Part shown: positions 23,001 to 31,702 of the stretch, piece after piece
How the letters are laid out: every line of letters begins with the position of its first letter
Position numbering within the stretch: position 1 is the stretch's first letter
DNA from: Fragum whitleyi
Lineage: Eukaryota; Mollusca; Bivalvia; Cardiida; Cardiidae
Direction of reading: 5' to 3'
NCBI GenBank assembly: GCA_948146395.1
Contig: OX411554.1
Location: 43,227,869-43,291,868, forward strand
Length of the DNA stretch: 64,000 nt
The notes under the pieces: generated by a model
Seen by the model: the letters and a program-made list of their open reading frames with translations, nothing else
Database searches by the model: none
What the model was told of the DNA's origin: nothing
Program-made: the position numbers and the translations under genes

Positions 23001-25672
23001 GGTTGAGGAGCCTTTTCTCAGAGAGATCATGTCTGTCTATTCGCTTGGTGTGTTGCAGTACATAACAGTGTATTAGTGCACAACTTGCTAAAAAAGATGA
23101 TTCCAAAATATACCAACAACATAGAGTTTGTGCCGAAATTATTCAATTAAATTATATAAAATCCTGAATATTCTCTCTGTAGCATTGTTTGCAAATGTTT
23201 GAAAAAAAGTGTCCTGCTTTGGGCTAAGGTAGAAACATAAAAGCTGGGTACCATTTTTAGCTCACCTGAGCACAAAGTGCTCAAGGTGAGCTTTTGAGGT
23301 CACATGATGTCCATCGTGTGACATCCGTCGTCAACATTTACCTTGTAGACATTCAAAAGGCCACATTTTTTGTCAGATCAACCTGAAATTTGGTCAGTCG
23401 AAATTGGGTCAAGTGGGGTCAAAAATGAGATCATGGGGTAAAATATTGTAAAAACCTTGTAGCCACCCTAGAAACCATATTTTATGCTCAATCATCCTGT
23501 AAATTGGTCAGAATGATTGTCTTGATATTATCTAAGGGAGTTCAAATTTGAGTCAAGCGGGTCAAAAATGGGGTCACAGGGTCAAATTTTAGATTAACCT
23601 TGTAGACTTTCTAGAAGCCATGTTTTTTGTTCAATAAACCTGAAAATTGATCATAATGGTTGTCTCGATAAAATCTAGGTCAGGTTTAAATTTGGGTCAA
23701 GTAGGGTCAAAAATGAGTTTGCAGGGTCAAATCGTAGATAAACCTTGTAGACACTCTAGAAGCCTTATTTGTTGTTCAAACAACCTGAAAAGTGGTCAGA
23801 ATGATTGTCTTAATGAAATCTCAGTTGAGTTTGAAATTGGGTCAAGTGGGTCATAAATGAGGTCACTGGGTCTAATCTAAGATTAACCTTTTAGACACAC
23901 TAGAAGCCATATTTTTTGGCTCAATCAACCTGAAAATGGATCAGAATGATTGTCTAAGTGATATCTTAGTCACGTTCAAATATGGGTAAAGTGAGGTCAA
24001 AAATGAGGTCAAGGGGTCAAATCTTAGATAAGCCTTGTAGACACTCTTATTTTTTGCCGGATCAACCAGAAAATTGGTCAGAATGACTGTCTTGATAAAA
24101 TCTGTGATGAGTTCGAAATTGGGTCAAGTGGGATCAAAAATGAGGTCACAGGGTCAAATCTTAGATTAACCTTTTAGACACTCTAGAAGCCATATTTTTG
24201 CTCAATCAACTTAGAAATTGGTCAGAATGACTGTCTTTATCAAATCTAGGTCAAGTACAAATTTAGGTCAAGTGGGGTTAAAAATGAGGTCACGGGGTCA
24301 AATGTTATAAAAACCTTTAAGACACTCTAGAAGCTATATTTTTAGCCCATTCAATTTCGAATTTGGCCAGAATGATTGTCTTGATAAAATCTAGGTTAAG
24401 TTTGAAATGGGGTCAAATGGGGTAAAAAATGAGATAATGGGATCAAATATTGAACAAACCATGTAGACACTCTTTCCCCATTTCTCATCAATTCATGCCT
24501 TCTCATTGGATTGGTGCATGCCAAATCTCCAATAATATGAAGATTTTTGTAAAACCTAACTGTGTAAAGTTTCACTTTTAGTAAAAAATGAAGAAAAAAA
24601 AACTTAGAATTATCTATTCTTTTCAGGTATAAGCAACTAATAAGCGGATTAAAAGATTTTATCGACTTTCCTAAAATAGCCGACTAACTTTGTCATACCA
24701 TCTTTGAAAATAATGTCTGTGTCTGCAACTTGTGCAAATCTAATGATACTCAATTAGATGCATGAATCCAATGAGACACTCTAGTCCGAATTAGACTGGC
24801 CACCCTAGTGCACTTTAGAGAAAAATTTTGAAATAAATTTGACGACTGTGATTATTTTTTGTTTAATTTACATTAGATTACACACCTATGCAATAGAAAA
24901 TCAAGTTATTATTTTGATTTTAACTTTTTATCAGTGTACACACTGGTGTTATTATTAAGATGCACAAATCTAGGAGAAAAGAGGATATAAGCCATATTTT
25001 TGGCTCAATCACCTTGATAATTGTTCAGAATGACTGTCTTGATGGAATTTAGGGCAACTTTGAAATTTGGTCAAGTGGGGTCAAAATTGAGGTCACTGGG
25101 TCAAATCTTAGACAATCCTTGTAGACACTCTAGAGGCCATAATTTTCCCAATCATCCTGAGAATAAGTCAGATTGATTGTCTGTATAAAATTTCAGTCTG
25201 GTTTGAATTTGGTTCAAGTGTGGTTAAAAACTAGCATAAGAGGTCATTTCCAAAGACCGTTAATTCAGGATAGCGATTTAGGGCCACTATGGCCCTCTTG
25301 TTTAAACTTTTTAGAAACATTTTTAACTTGAGTGACTCAGCCCTGCATTCAGGATAACATAAGGGTGCAAGACGTTTGCCAATTTTACCCTGCTTTGTAC
25401 TTGCACATGCATGCAAAGCGGGGTTTCATTGGAAAACTGTTTGTACAATTTTGTCATCCTGAATGCAGGACAGGCTTCTTAGTCAAACACAAGCCCATAC
25501 ACATATCGTGTTCTTCATTTTTCAGCTTCAACACATAACCAATTTACATGAACAGATAAGTGTTTCTAAAGGGGAGACCAAGAAAAAGAAGAAAACTAAA
25601 AACAGTAGTGCTGTGAACTCGAATAAAACATCAACAACAGTGATTGTTGTGGACGATGACAGTCGGTCTTGA
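5433..25672 (+). CDS. CENPS: Centromere protein S (CENP-S / MHF1) homologue, four coding exons
   Basis: The coding sequence joins 5433-5474, 19223-19380, 20942-21008 and 25526-25672: 414 nt, 137 residues plus TGA. Introns start GT and end AG, and phases agree at each junction (0, 2, 0). The protein shows the conserved start of the CENP-S histone fold (RLKAAVHHT), the central SEATWRKCEDFATDLE segment, HAKRSTINADDVKMIVRRSP, and a basic KKKKKTKN tail. Its length is close to the vertebrate protein (about 138). In the known family, CENP-S pairs with CENP-X at the inner kinetochore and, as MHF1-MHF2, with FANCM at stalled forks. Exon 1 was chosen because its ATG has an A at -3, its short peptide (MSNEKDFEQLTHTQ) ends in phase 0 at CAG/GTAATC, and it matches the expected short N-terminus. 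Exon 1 is the least certain exon. Confidence 0.88.
5779..6042 (+). repeat. 5' LTR (264 bp)
   Basis: TG...CA ends. A TATAAATA box at 5820-5827 probably places the transcription start near 5850. It contains a consensus-like splice donor CGGTAAGTG (about 6008-6016) that is absent from the 3' LTR. Confidence 0.88.
6043..6061 (+). promoter_or_regulatory. Candidate primer binding site
   Basis: TGG immediately after the LTR (ttggcgttgtcggctttt), as expected for complementarity to a tRNA 3' CCA. The tRNA was not identified. Confidence 0.5.
6062..6716 (+). other. Gypsy leader, first part
   Basis: Untranslated leader between the primer binding site and the nested TIR element. Short minus-strand ORFs here look like chance. 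The leader resumes at 11540. Confidence 0.6.
6742..9192 (+). CDS. LINE ORF2 fragment: endonuclease C-terminus, reverse transcriptase and C-terminal region
   Basis: The 816-codon frame is open. The first 35 or so residues come from the flanking TIR element, so the ATG at 6742 is fortuitous; LINE-derived protein starts near DWDRESIKDN. The end of the exonuclease-endonuclease-phosphatase domain is visible (NTLDLFFTS, and SDHD near residue 100). The reverse transcriptase follows: NYRPISLT (about 396), DFSKAFDKVDH, SGVPQGSVLGP, and the catalytic FADD (about 556-559). The tail IERVQRSAARYV is typical of CR1/L2/jockey-type elements. No frameshift breaks the RT region, so the copy is young or still translatable, though it lacks a full endonuclease and its own 5' end. 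Confidence 0.88.
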   Translation: MRTLQSNLHNNANEGASFFSPLFISLKFIRINQSIDWDRESIKDNCKNRSFYADFLENMSHHNLEQMVKIPTRQNNTLDLFFTSHPSLVHQTKSLPSLANSDHDIIFHEIKLNRGRPLQPRRPIKNYKKTNWDSIKSDMVNFSCNFFQTNHDDPNKAWVSFKDSLNHSCSKHIPTKICKPRADLPWITPKLKRLIHKRDKLYSKLKHKFDTHRQEGLKSLKSTIQKLIRSSYWSYMENIIFNHDSQPGRNKKFYTYIKHNKKENVGIAPLKSEGVIYTDPVSKANILNKQFESVFSPPKPLSLSHLCSRILKPANTNMNEIVVTTCGVEKLLQGLSPHKASGPDEISPRILKELSHEIAPILAEIFNLSLRTGIVPEDWKKATVAPVFKKGQKSQPSNYRPISLTCIASKLLEHIIVSNLMSYLDKNSILSPFQHGFRSGHSCETQLLNFTRDLFNNLESGYQTDVVVMDFSKAFDKVDHLSLLFKLQQLGINPQIVNWIKSFLSNRSQRVAVEGQFSSELPVLSGVPQGSVLGPCLFLIYINDLPDSVKCNARMFADDTIVYLTIHTKNDTLSLQQDLHNLENWERTWSMEFNPDKCEILRITRKRHPLIYPYKLHNTELKATNAAKYLGVTITSDLNWSKHIENITSKATSTLRFIQRNIRTNNKQVKTAAYNTYIRPQLEYCSCIWHPWQKTLSHNIERVQRSAARYVMNDYNYTNSVTQMINTLNWKSLHERRLHNSLILFYKIRAGTIAVDNSHLIQTRNLNYLIPFSKTQYFTNSFFPRTVKQWNTLPTSVKSSPSLGIFSERLAAVNLV
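6847..9372 (+). mobile_element. 5'-truncated non-LTR retrotransposon (CR1/L2/jockey-like LINE)
   Basis: Copy B gives the empty site: there 'cagtcgatttcaac' is continuous, while here it is interrupted after 'cagtcgatt' and resumes with 'gatttcaac', giving a short GATT duplication. The 3' end is a short tandem repeat (aaacagtagatgt twice), as in LINEs that end in microsatellite-like tails. Most of the endonuclease domain is missing. Confidence 0.83.
9821..9887. repeat. (TC)n microsatellite
   Basis: About 33 TC units, followed by a poly-A run at 9892-9915. The array is almost absent at the matching place in copy B (near 33009), so it expanded in this copy or shrank in the other. Confidence 0.93.
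11067..11094. repeat. Poly-T tract
   Basis: About 28 consecutive T within TIR element copy A. Confidence 0.9.
11540..12627 (+). other. Gypsy leader, second part
   Basis: Sequence between the nested insertion and the Gag start. Short ORFs at 11556-11952 overlap in different frames and show no known domain. It ends in an A-rich stretch just before the Gag ATG. Confidence 0.55.
12628..14133 (+). CDS. Gag polyprotein with N-terminal helix-hairpin-helix motif and CCHC zinc knuckle
   Basis: This is a 501-codon intact ORF. Residues 13-36 carry a helix-hairpin-helix-like motif (LELIPGVGRQIAETILEIRD), unusual for Gag and more typical of DNA-binding proteins. A polar, low-complexity linker follows. 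The capsid-like Retrotrans_gag region spans about residues 225-385 (WRAFIMKFSSYA, WILQGKASEFY, RFCQGCLDKEAG). A probable coiled coil (about 440-475) precedes a C-terminal CCHC knuckle, CFKCGEEGHLRADC. In the family, Gag forms the cytoplasmic particle and binds element RNA. No in-frame or frameshifted pol follows, so particles would need pol from a relative. The ATG context (tcaaaATGG) is good. Confidence 0.88.
   Translation: MEPVKINCCCARDLELIPGVGRQIAETILEIRDSYGKISPEQFATLGIKNLPLAMKSVDFCPYKPTDSQTVHNSQSARKSEVTTEFGNRQSSVFKNGKDQSRVSFSPDRLDLTSHFESMNVRPTQVFESYPLDRLGGHKSERELETYPHYNWQQVHWDANLSMRGPVHKQVCNPSSRTQTHEVRCPNWSTPRGSYEPYTINYSYQPVNKEQRYDYGMDTLQARSVNLPDISYAGRSDWRAFIMKFSSYADREKWNSTERRDVLSWILQGKASEFYTHLVDRDPNIGYFEVLSRLAMRFDKREMPETVQIQFGSTIQHPRESIVEWSDRIIDMAIQAYPDLTEDQINKQAVSRFCQGCLDKEAGFYAMNQKPKSMEEAIDQVRWFQHTNRAVYGRFTGQTRSLCQPEESDPEYQIPYTSLTSESNTKESDHFQEVTRMEEFESRMSQRIYVLEQNVADLIDKVTALTVAVEQKSLSPYMKKLCFKCGEEGHLRADCQATKQD
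14134..15224 (+). other. Gypsy region where pol would lie; no coding remnant
   Basis: About 1.1 kb between the Gag stop and the 3' LTR. No protease, RT, RNase H or integrase motif is visible in any frame, and stops are dense. It ends in the polypurine-like GGGGGGAG next to the 3' LTR. Confidence 0.7.
15225..15465 (+). repeat. 3' LTR (241 bp)
   Basis: Nearly identical to the 5' LTR apart from a 23-bp shortfall near 15440. It is followed by the ATAT target duplication. Confidence 0.88.
16453..16481. repeat. Two CTCGGCC units
   Basis: gtcaactcggcct and catctcggcccga resemble the four-unit array at 42066-42122. Confidence 0.5.
16560..16865. repeat. GC-rich unclassified repeat-like stretch
   Basis: Self-complementary GC-rich segments (for example gggggcctccagcccccTGG) and a gggccatgggcgactgggcccc block stand out from the AT-rich surroundings. 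No coding frame is evident. The boundaries are approximate. Confidence 0.3.
16952..17191. mobile_element. piggyBac-like MITE, copy 1 (240 bp)
   Basis: The ends are CCCTTGTCATGCTGAA and its inverse TTCAGCATGACAAGGG, flanked on both sides by TTAA. CCC...GGG ends with TTAA duplication are the piggyBac signature. It is nested in the TTAA element at 15579-18047. Confidence 0.75.
18167..18300. mobile_element. piggyBac-like MITE, partial copy (left end)
   Basis: It starts TTAA-CCCTTGTCATGCTGAA and matches the first half of copy 1 through aaagcactgaaagtccc. The opposite end is missing. Confidence 0.65.
18479..18895. repeat. Dispersed repeat with long hairpin, copy 1
   Basis: Shares its whole length with 27758-28172. 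Near its right end an inverted repeat (gaacaacaaaagctatattt against aaataaagcttttgttgttc) surrounds a short loop. It has no coding capacity. A related fragment lies near 45500-45600. Confidence 0.65.
19223..19380 (+). CDS. CENPS: CENPS exon 2 (histone-fold core)
   Basis: Acceptor ttaatttcAG and donor GTAAGG. It encodes RLKAAVHHTSLRICREHV onward to LECFAK, ending in phase 2. Confidence 0.92.
19400..19638. mobile_element. piggyBac-like MITE, copy 3 (inverted orientation)
   Basis: TTAA at both ends (19396-19399 and 19639-19642). The terminal CCCGTGTCATGCTGAA pairs with TTCAGCATGACAAGGG. It lies 16 bp downstream of the CENPS exon 2 donor. Confidence 0.75.
19643..20941. other. Remainder of CENPS intron 2
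   Basis: AT-rich, with no supportable gene. The ORFs on either strand here have no coding character. Confidence 0.4.
20942..21008 (+). CDS. CENPS: CENPS exon 3
   Basis: Acceptor tgttattacAG and donor GTAATA. It completes the lysine codon of exon 2 and reads HAKRSTINADDVKMIVRRSP then KL, the end of the histone fold. Confidence 0.92.
21083..21530. repeat. Possible MITE with GGGCGTTAAC ends
   Basis: agggcgttaaca at the left, tgttaacgccc at about 21133 and tgttaacgccct at about 21527 form inverted pairs. The boundaries are uncertain. Confidence 0.4.
21645..21775. repeat. Dispersed hairpin repeat, copy 1
   Basis: The hairpin gttgaccgaggtttcc / ggttacctcggtcaac is followed by acgggtccactac. A second copy lies at 25848-25960. 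Confidence 0.5.
21918..22180. repeat. Degenerate 'gccccc...' dispersed element
   Basis: It starts atgcccccaatccatgaag/gtgggggggtat and continues with aggtcacaaaggtcaa-type sequence, like the better copies at 34089 and 47453. The right end is not clear. Confidence 0.45.
22700..23060. repeat. Local direct duplication
   Basis: ggagataaatggctaatggt and about 95 following bases (through 'tcatgtctgtct') occur near 22721 and again near 22959. A shared 'ccaacaacatagagtttgtg' lies near 22566 and 23112. Confidence 0.55.
23259..25303. mobile_element. Tandem-core dispersed element 1 (AGCTCACCTGAGC...CCTCTTGTT)
   Basis: It opens with an AGCTCACCTGAGC / GCTCAAGGTGAGCT hairpin and closes with gggccactatggccctcttg. 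Between them lie about ten diverged ~150-bp repeats built on phrases such as 'gacactctagaagccat', 'gtcagaatgattgtctt' and 'aaaatgaggtcacagggtc'. The design (hairpin end, internal minisatellite, conserved tail) resembles bivalve 'pearl'-type or Helentron-derived non-autonomous elements; that assignment is inference. It lies in CENPS intron 3. Confidence 0.62.
25526..25672 (+). CDS. CENPS: CENPS exon 4 (C-terminal tail)
   Basis: Acceptor ttcatttttcAG. It encodes LQHITNLHEQISVSKGETKK, a lysine run, a Ser/Thr/Asn stretch and an acidic end (VVDDDSRS), then TGA. Confidence 0.88.
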   Translation, partial: LQHITNLHEQISVSKGETKKKKKTKNSSAVNSNKTSTTVIVVDDDSRS

Positions 25673-25847
25673 AACATGGACGTCGAAAATCACAAAGAGA
25701 AAGTAGAAAAATACAAACAGTAGATCTATCACTGTTGTGGTTAGGAGTGTGGAATACCGATTTCAAACTTGGGTCAGCAAACAGATTTATGTTAAGTTAG
25801 TGGACCTGCAATAATTCTGTAATATTTTAAACACAAGATCTTTCACA

Positions 25848-25960
25848 ATGTAAACCAAGGTTTCCTAATGACATCATTAGGAAACCTCGGTTAACACTGT
25901 TAAAGTTTATGACTTCCCAAACAGTGTGGAACTATAATGGGTCCACTACTGTAAGGCAAC
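25848..25960. repeat. Dispersed hairpin repeat, copy 2
   Basis: aaggtttcctaatgacatcattaggaaacctcgg forms a near-perfect hairpin; it is followed by gggtccactac, as in the copy at 21645. It lies downstream of the CENPS stop. Confidence 0.55.
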
Positions 25961-25984
25961 TTGTGGAGAGGGAGAATTAGTTTT

Positions 25985-27500
25985 AGCTCCAGGGGCTATT
26001 GTCATGGCGGGATGCCTGTGGTCTGTGTGTGGGTCTGTCCATCTGTAAACTTTAACTTTTAAAATCATATTTTCATAAAGTACTGGATGGATTCATCAGG
26101 TGAGCTATTGGGATCGTAGAATGTCCGTCGTCCATCGTCAGTCATGCGTCCACAATTTCTTTAAACATCTTCTCCTCCTAAACCAGTGGGCCAATCTTGA
26201 TGAAACTTGGCAGGGATGTTCCTTGGGTCAAGCTCTACCAAAGTTGTTCAAATAAATGAAATCCACCCTTAACTTTCCCTTTACCCTTAACAAAAAGGGT
26301 GAAAATATGAAAATCTTTAAAAATCTTCTTCTCTGAAACCAGAAGGCAGACAGCTTTCATATTTGGTATGTAGCATCATCTAGTGGTCCTCTACCAAGTT
26401 TGTTCATATCAAGACCCTGGGGTCATATTTGGGCTTTGCCCGGGCCCAACCCTTTTTACATAGAATCAAAGAGCAAAAATCTTTAAAAATCTTCTTCTAT
26501 GAAACCAGAAGGCAGACAGCTTTCATATTTGGTATGTAGCATCATCTAGTGGGTCTCTACCAAGTTTGTTCATAACAAGACCCTTGGGTCATATTTGGGC
26601 TTTGCACGGGTGCATCCCTTTATCTCTTTATGAGCACAAAGGGTTAAAAAAATGAAAATCTTCAAAAATCTTCTTCTCTGACACCAGAAGGCAGACAGCT
26701 TTCATATTTGGTATGTAGCATCATCTAGTGGACCTCTACCAAGTTTGTTCATATCAAGACCCTGGGGTCATGTTTGGGCTCCACCCGGGTGCATCCCTTT
26801 ATCTCTTATGAGCACTAAGGGTTAAAAAAATGAAAATATTCAAAAATCTTCTTCTATGAAACCAGAAGGCGGACAGCTTTCATATTTGGTATGTAGCATC
26901 ATCTAGTGGACCTCTACCAAGTTTGTTCATATCAAGACCCTAGGATCATATTTGGGCTCCACCCGGGCACAACCCTTTTTACATAGAATCAAAGAGCGAA
27001 AATCTTTTAATTCTTCTTCTCTGAAACCAGATGGCAGACAGCTTTTATATTTGGTATGTAGCATCATCTTGTGGGCCCCTACCAAGTTTGTTCATATCAA
27101 GACACTTGGGTCATATTTGGGCTCCATCTAGGCGCATCCCTTTCAGCTCATCTGAGCATGATGGGTGAAAATGGAAAAACCTTCAAAAATCTTCTTCTCT
27201 GACACCAGAAGGCAGACAGCTTTCATATTTAGAATGTAGCATCATCTTATGGACCTCTTCCAAGTTTGTTCATATCAAGACCCTGGGGTCACTTTTGGGG
27301 TCCACCCGGGTGCATCCCTTTTTACATAGAATCAAAGAGCAAAAAGGCATATCTGTCTTGCTCTTCACTGAAAACATTCCATGGTATTGATCTTAGGCAA
27401 TTATCTTCTTTTTGACATCTGCCTATCTAATTAATTTGATGTCCCAGGGGTCATAGAGACTCAGGTGAGCGATCTAGGACCATTTTGGTCCTCTTGTTTA
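25985..27500. mobile_element. Tandem-core dispersed element 2
   Basis: It starts ttagctccaggggctattgt, then 'aggtgagctattgggatc' near 26099, and ends gtgagcgatctaggacc...tcctcttgttt. About six repeats of 160-190 bp (26283-27345) carry 'accagaaggcagacagcttt' and 'accaagtttgttcatatc'. The tail matches element 4 (45395-45427), so the ends are shared while the core differs. Confidence 0.62.
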
Positions 27501-27757
27501 TAAGATTTGAAGGTAAAATTTTGAATTCTAATTAACACTTACAATTTGCAGAACCACAGGCTGAAAGCATGTATATATAATCATCATGACATTGTATTTG
27601 TAGGGTCAGCTTGATAGTACAGTAACTGCAAGTGCCTATAATTATATTGGCACTTACCGGTACAATAGTTTTTCACCGTAGCCTAGGTCAGTTTGCCCAT
27701 GAACTCTTTCTTTGTAAATCTTTTCAGATTTTTATATATGGACTAAAACAAATTCTT

Positions 27758-28172
27758 TAGTGCTTTTCGGTGGTTTATCGAGAATAATGGTAGATTATCA
27801 ATTGATAATCTCACCTCAAAAGCAGTGAAATTATCAAGTGATAATAATCTGCTTTTGTGCATTTCATCCTATCTTGATGTCATCTATTTGGGGCAAAATA
27901 AGTGACGTCACAATGAAAGTTGCATAGCAGTCATGTGCAAAATGACACACTTTATGAGAATATGTCCTAGAAATTTCATATTTTGTCTCATTTTTGCAAT
28001 AAAGAAATTGAATAATTGGGTTGTTTTTTCTAGAAAGATTGATAAATATTTCATTTCCTGAACAACAAAAGCTATATTTACACTTGTGGTCCCACCACTC
28101 ATGAAAATATAGCTTTTGTTGTTCACTCAATGAATATAAATAGATCTTGCACTGAAACAAACAATTGTCCTC
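27758..28172. repeat. Dispersed repeat with long hairpin, copy 2
   Basis: Aligns over its length with 18479-18895, including the acaaaagctata / tatagcttttgt hairpin. Confidence 0.65.
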
Positions 28173-28449
28173 TATATGTCTCGGGTTTGATCCTTGGCCG
28201 AATCTTCATCAGTTTCCCTTTAAAAATCAAAGTTATTGAAAAAGATGCCTTTAATTGGCGGTGGGGTCGGGGGTGGGCAAATTACTGTAAATAGTAGATA
28301 ACAAATTTGCTTAAGAGAGTAAGCAATTGATATCAACCCAATTTCACAGATAAACTCCTTTGGGGATTCTTCATCAGAACCCCCCAAATTATTTTGATTG
28401 CATTAAATACATGGATGTTTCTGATATAAAGGGAAGTTCAGACAGTATG

Positions 28450-28972
28450 GACTAAGATCAGACTGTACATGTTGCTGATCCCGGATTTTTCCTGCTTTTG
28501 TAAGAGGAATAGACAAAGATCAGTGTGCACATATGTGTAGTCTGATCTTGTCCACACTGCCTGATTTTTCTTTTTACACCAGAAGAGTTTGAAAAAAATT
28601 AATATACTAAAATCAGATTTATAAACTGACTTTGAATTAGTGCATTCAGTGCTTTCAGCACTTTGATTTCATCAAAGGCTTAACTACCATTACACACATT
28701 ATGCAACTGCGTAATACAAATAAATCCTCATTCAAAAAATTCTATTGGTGAATGATCAAAACATTGTTACAACAGCTTATTTGAGCTTTAATTACGATAT
28801 TTTGATAATTAACCAAAGCTCAAATAATAAAAAAGGGGACGCGGGTGGTTTTGTCACAGTTCAAATATCACTTTTTTCCTATATATTCTTTGGTTGTCGC
28901 TTTCAAAATCCCAGTTACCTCTGTGTTCATTGCATTTTTGCAAAGGTTTTTATTCAGCATAACAAGGGTAAA
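28450..28972. mobile_element. Decayed piggyBac-like MITE
   Basis: Interior phrases (agatcagtgtgcacatatgt, ttgatttcatcaaagg) and a right end tattcagcataacaagggt match copy 3. The left terminus is lost and extra sequence lies inside. Confidence 0.45.
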
Positions 28973-28984
28973 TACAGGGTCTTC

Positions 28985-29153
28985 GTGAAACATTATTAAC
29001 CCTTTCCTGTTTTACAAAAGTTTGGGCCTGTCCAAATTCAAAGGTTTTGCAGACGAAAATTTAAAGTGGATTACATTTGAAAAATAATCATTCAGTAGGG
29101 TAGAAAATAGTGTGGAAAAAAAAGAAATTGCTTGTCAGAAGCAATTTCTTCTT
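28985..29153. repeat. Dispersed repeat with poly-A/hairpin end
   Basis: Matches 49905-50075 in inverted orientation ('cagtagggtagaaa', 'gaaattgcttgtcagaagca' hairpin, 'caaaggttttgcaga'). Confidence 0.5.
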
Positions 29154-30330
29154 TTTATACGCCCGTCGAAGACGGGACGTATTATGGGATCACCCGTGAC
29201 GTCCGGCGTCCGGGCGTCCGGCGGCGTCCACTTCTTTGTCCGGAGCATAACTCTGTCACTTGAGGTCCGATCGACTTCAAACTTGGCAATTGTGTTCTTC
29301 TCATCATTACGGAGTGCAGTGCACAAGAACCATAAATCTACCTGGCCTATTTTTTTAGTTATTGCCCTTTGTTGTTTTTCAGACTAGAATCTTGTCCGTA
29401 GTATATCTGTAAAAGTATAATAGCTAGGATCATGAAACTTCATGGGTGTATAGATCTCACCAAGGGGGAGTGCAGTGCACAAGAACCATAACTCTACCTG
29501 GCCTATTTTTTGAGTTATTGCCCTTTGTTGTTTTTCGGACTTGAATCTTGTCCGGAGTATATCTCTTAAAGTATAATAGCTAGGATCATGAAACTTCATG
29601 GGTGTATAGATCTCACCAAGGGGGAGTGCAGTGCACAAGAACCATAACTCTACCTGGCCTATTTTTTGAGTTATTGCCCTTTGTTGTTTTTCAGACTTGA
29701 ATCTTGTCCGGAGTATATCTGTAAAAGTATAATAGCTAGGATCATGAAACTTCATGGGTGTATAGATCTCACCAAGGGGGAGTGCAGTGCACAAGAACCA
29801 TAACTCTACCTGGCCTATTTTTTGAGTTATTGCCCATTGTTGTTTTTCAGACTTGAATCTTGTCCGGAGTATATCTCTTAAAGTATAATAGCTAGGATCA
29901 TGAAACTACATGGGTGTATAGATCTCACCAAGGGGTAGTGCAGTGCACAAGAACCATATCTCTACCTGGCCTATTTTTGAGTTATTGCCCTTTGTTGTTT
30001 TACAGACTTGAATCTTGTCCTGAGTATATCTTTTAAAGTATAATAGCTAGGATCATGAAACTTCATGGGTGTATAGATCTCACCAAGGGGGAGTGCAGTG
30101 TACAAGAACCATAATTCTACCTGGCCTATTTTTTGAGTTATTGCCCATTGTTGTTTTTCATACTAGAATCTTGTCTGGAGTATATCTTTTAAAGTATAAC
30201 AGCTAGGATCATGAAACTGCATGTGTGCAAAAAACATTCATTCAAAATAACCTCAGTTCTATTTAAACCCCCAGTTTATACTAAGCAGTGTGACGGGCGT
30301 ATCTTGTGACAATTTGGCACCTTGTTTCAC
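29154..30330. mobile_element. Tandem-core dispersed element 3
   Basis: It opens tatacgcccgtcgaagacgg and closes gacgggcgtatcttgtgac...ccttgttt. Inside are about six ~157-bp repeats, highly similar to one another, with 'gtgcagtgcacaagaaccat' and 'tagctaggatcatgaaact'. The minus-strand ORF over 29384-29794 is the repeat read through, not a gene. Confidence 0.65.
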
Positions 30331-30889
30331 ACTGTTTTCTCAACCATAAAATCACAGGCACGTAAAAAGCAGGGATTAAACAGCAAAGGGTTAAATGAAA
30401 ACCTTTTTAGCCCCAAGTCTTCTTGTCATACCAATGGGTAACCATATGTGGGATAGCAGCTGGAGGCTAAGAAAAGATGAAAATGAGAGTACCAAGTACT
30501 GGTGTTAGAAAGACCAGAAGTCCATTGTTATGTGCTCTAGTCACTGAAATTTACTGAAAGTTTGTTGAAAGCGGCAAAAAACCAAACAAAGCAAACTCTT
30601 CTAGAGAACAACTGAGCAGTATTCAGGCGTCATATTGCTCCTCTACCACACAATATAGCTTATTGGCGCAATGAGGAGTCGTATTTTGGAGAAACACTAC
30701 TATAAAATGAGAAAATGCATCACAAGACAACTTTAAGTACCCATACAATGTAAAGATAAATATAACAGTCTTGCTTTGACCCTCAAATCGTCTGGAAAGG
30801 AACAAAGGTAAGAGCCAATCTGCAAGGAGTTTTGTGGAATCTGGGAAATTTGATCTTGGACTTCACTGAGGGCAAATGTATGTAAAATA
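30331..30889. other. Unassigned non-coding stretch
   Basis: No gene or element with clear ends is seen. Confidence 0.35.
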
Positions 30890-31499
30890 TACTGTAAACG
30901 GCTTTGTATTGGCGGTGTCCACATTTGGCGGTTTTTCGATTATGATTTAATGTCGGTGATTTAATTTGGGGGCATCTTACATTAACCCCAAAATTAAACG
31001 CTTTGTCTATATTTTACATTTTTTCGTCGTTTAAAACAATGTAAGTAAAAGAAAGGCAATTTCTAGAGTAATGTCAACTTTCTACAAACTTAGCAATTGT
31101 TTGATTTCACACCTTTTGTTATAGTTATAACGCATGTATAAGTTTTTCACACTTTTCGCTGTGATTTCATTACAATGTATCAACCAACTTGGATCTGGAA
31201 TCTTGAAATTTAGGGATCGGTGCAATACTTTTGTAAGTGCCTATAATTTATAGGCTTTTACAATAGTATTGCGCTGACCCGTTGAAATGTCAACGTTGTC
31301 AGCATAATAATAAGTATAGTCTGCATATCTTTGATATTTATTTTATTAACATTGACTTAAAATGTATAGATTTCATATCTATCATAATAAAGAAACTTCT
31401 TATGACAAATATTGGCGGTGGATTAATTTTGGCGCATTTTAGCTTGACCGCAAATATAGCCAAAATAAAACCACCGCCAAAATTACCCCGTTTACAGTA
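30890..31499. mobile_element. MITE with TACTGTAAACGG ends (about 610 bp)
   Basis: Left tactgtaaacggctttg and right accccgtttacagta are inverted repeats, and subterminal ggcggt / accgcc pairs add to them. There is no coding capacity. Confidence 0.6.
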
Positions 31500-31702
31500 G
31501 CTATTTCATAAGAAGTTCTGATATTCTTAAGCCCTTTATCATAGATTTCTGAGAAATAACTTTATATTATCACTTGGTAATTTCCCTGTCAAAAGTTCAT
31601 TTTGCACTACTAAATATATCTAAGCAGGGTCCATTACACATATAGCATCATTAGGTTGCCAACAAAACAGGTGAAAAATGACATGCTATTAGATAACTTT
31701 TT

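Noticed and set aside
23259..25303. CRISPR-like array
   Set aside because: The repeats are about 150 bp, diverged and contiguous, in a eukaryotic intron. There are no short identical repeats with unique spacers.
29384..29794. 136-residue repetitive ORF
   Set aside because: It is a translation of the 157-bp tandem core repeat, with no coding signature.
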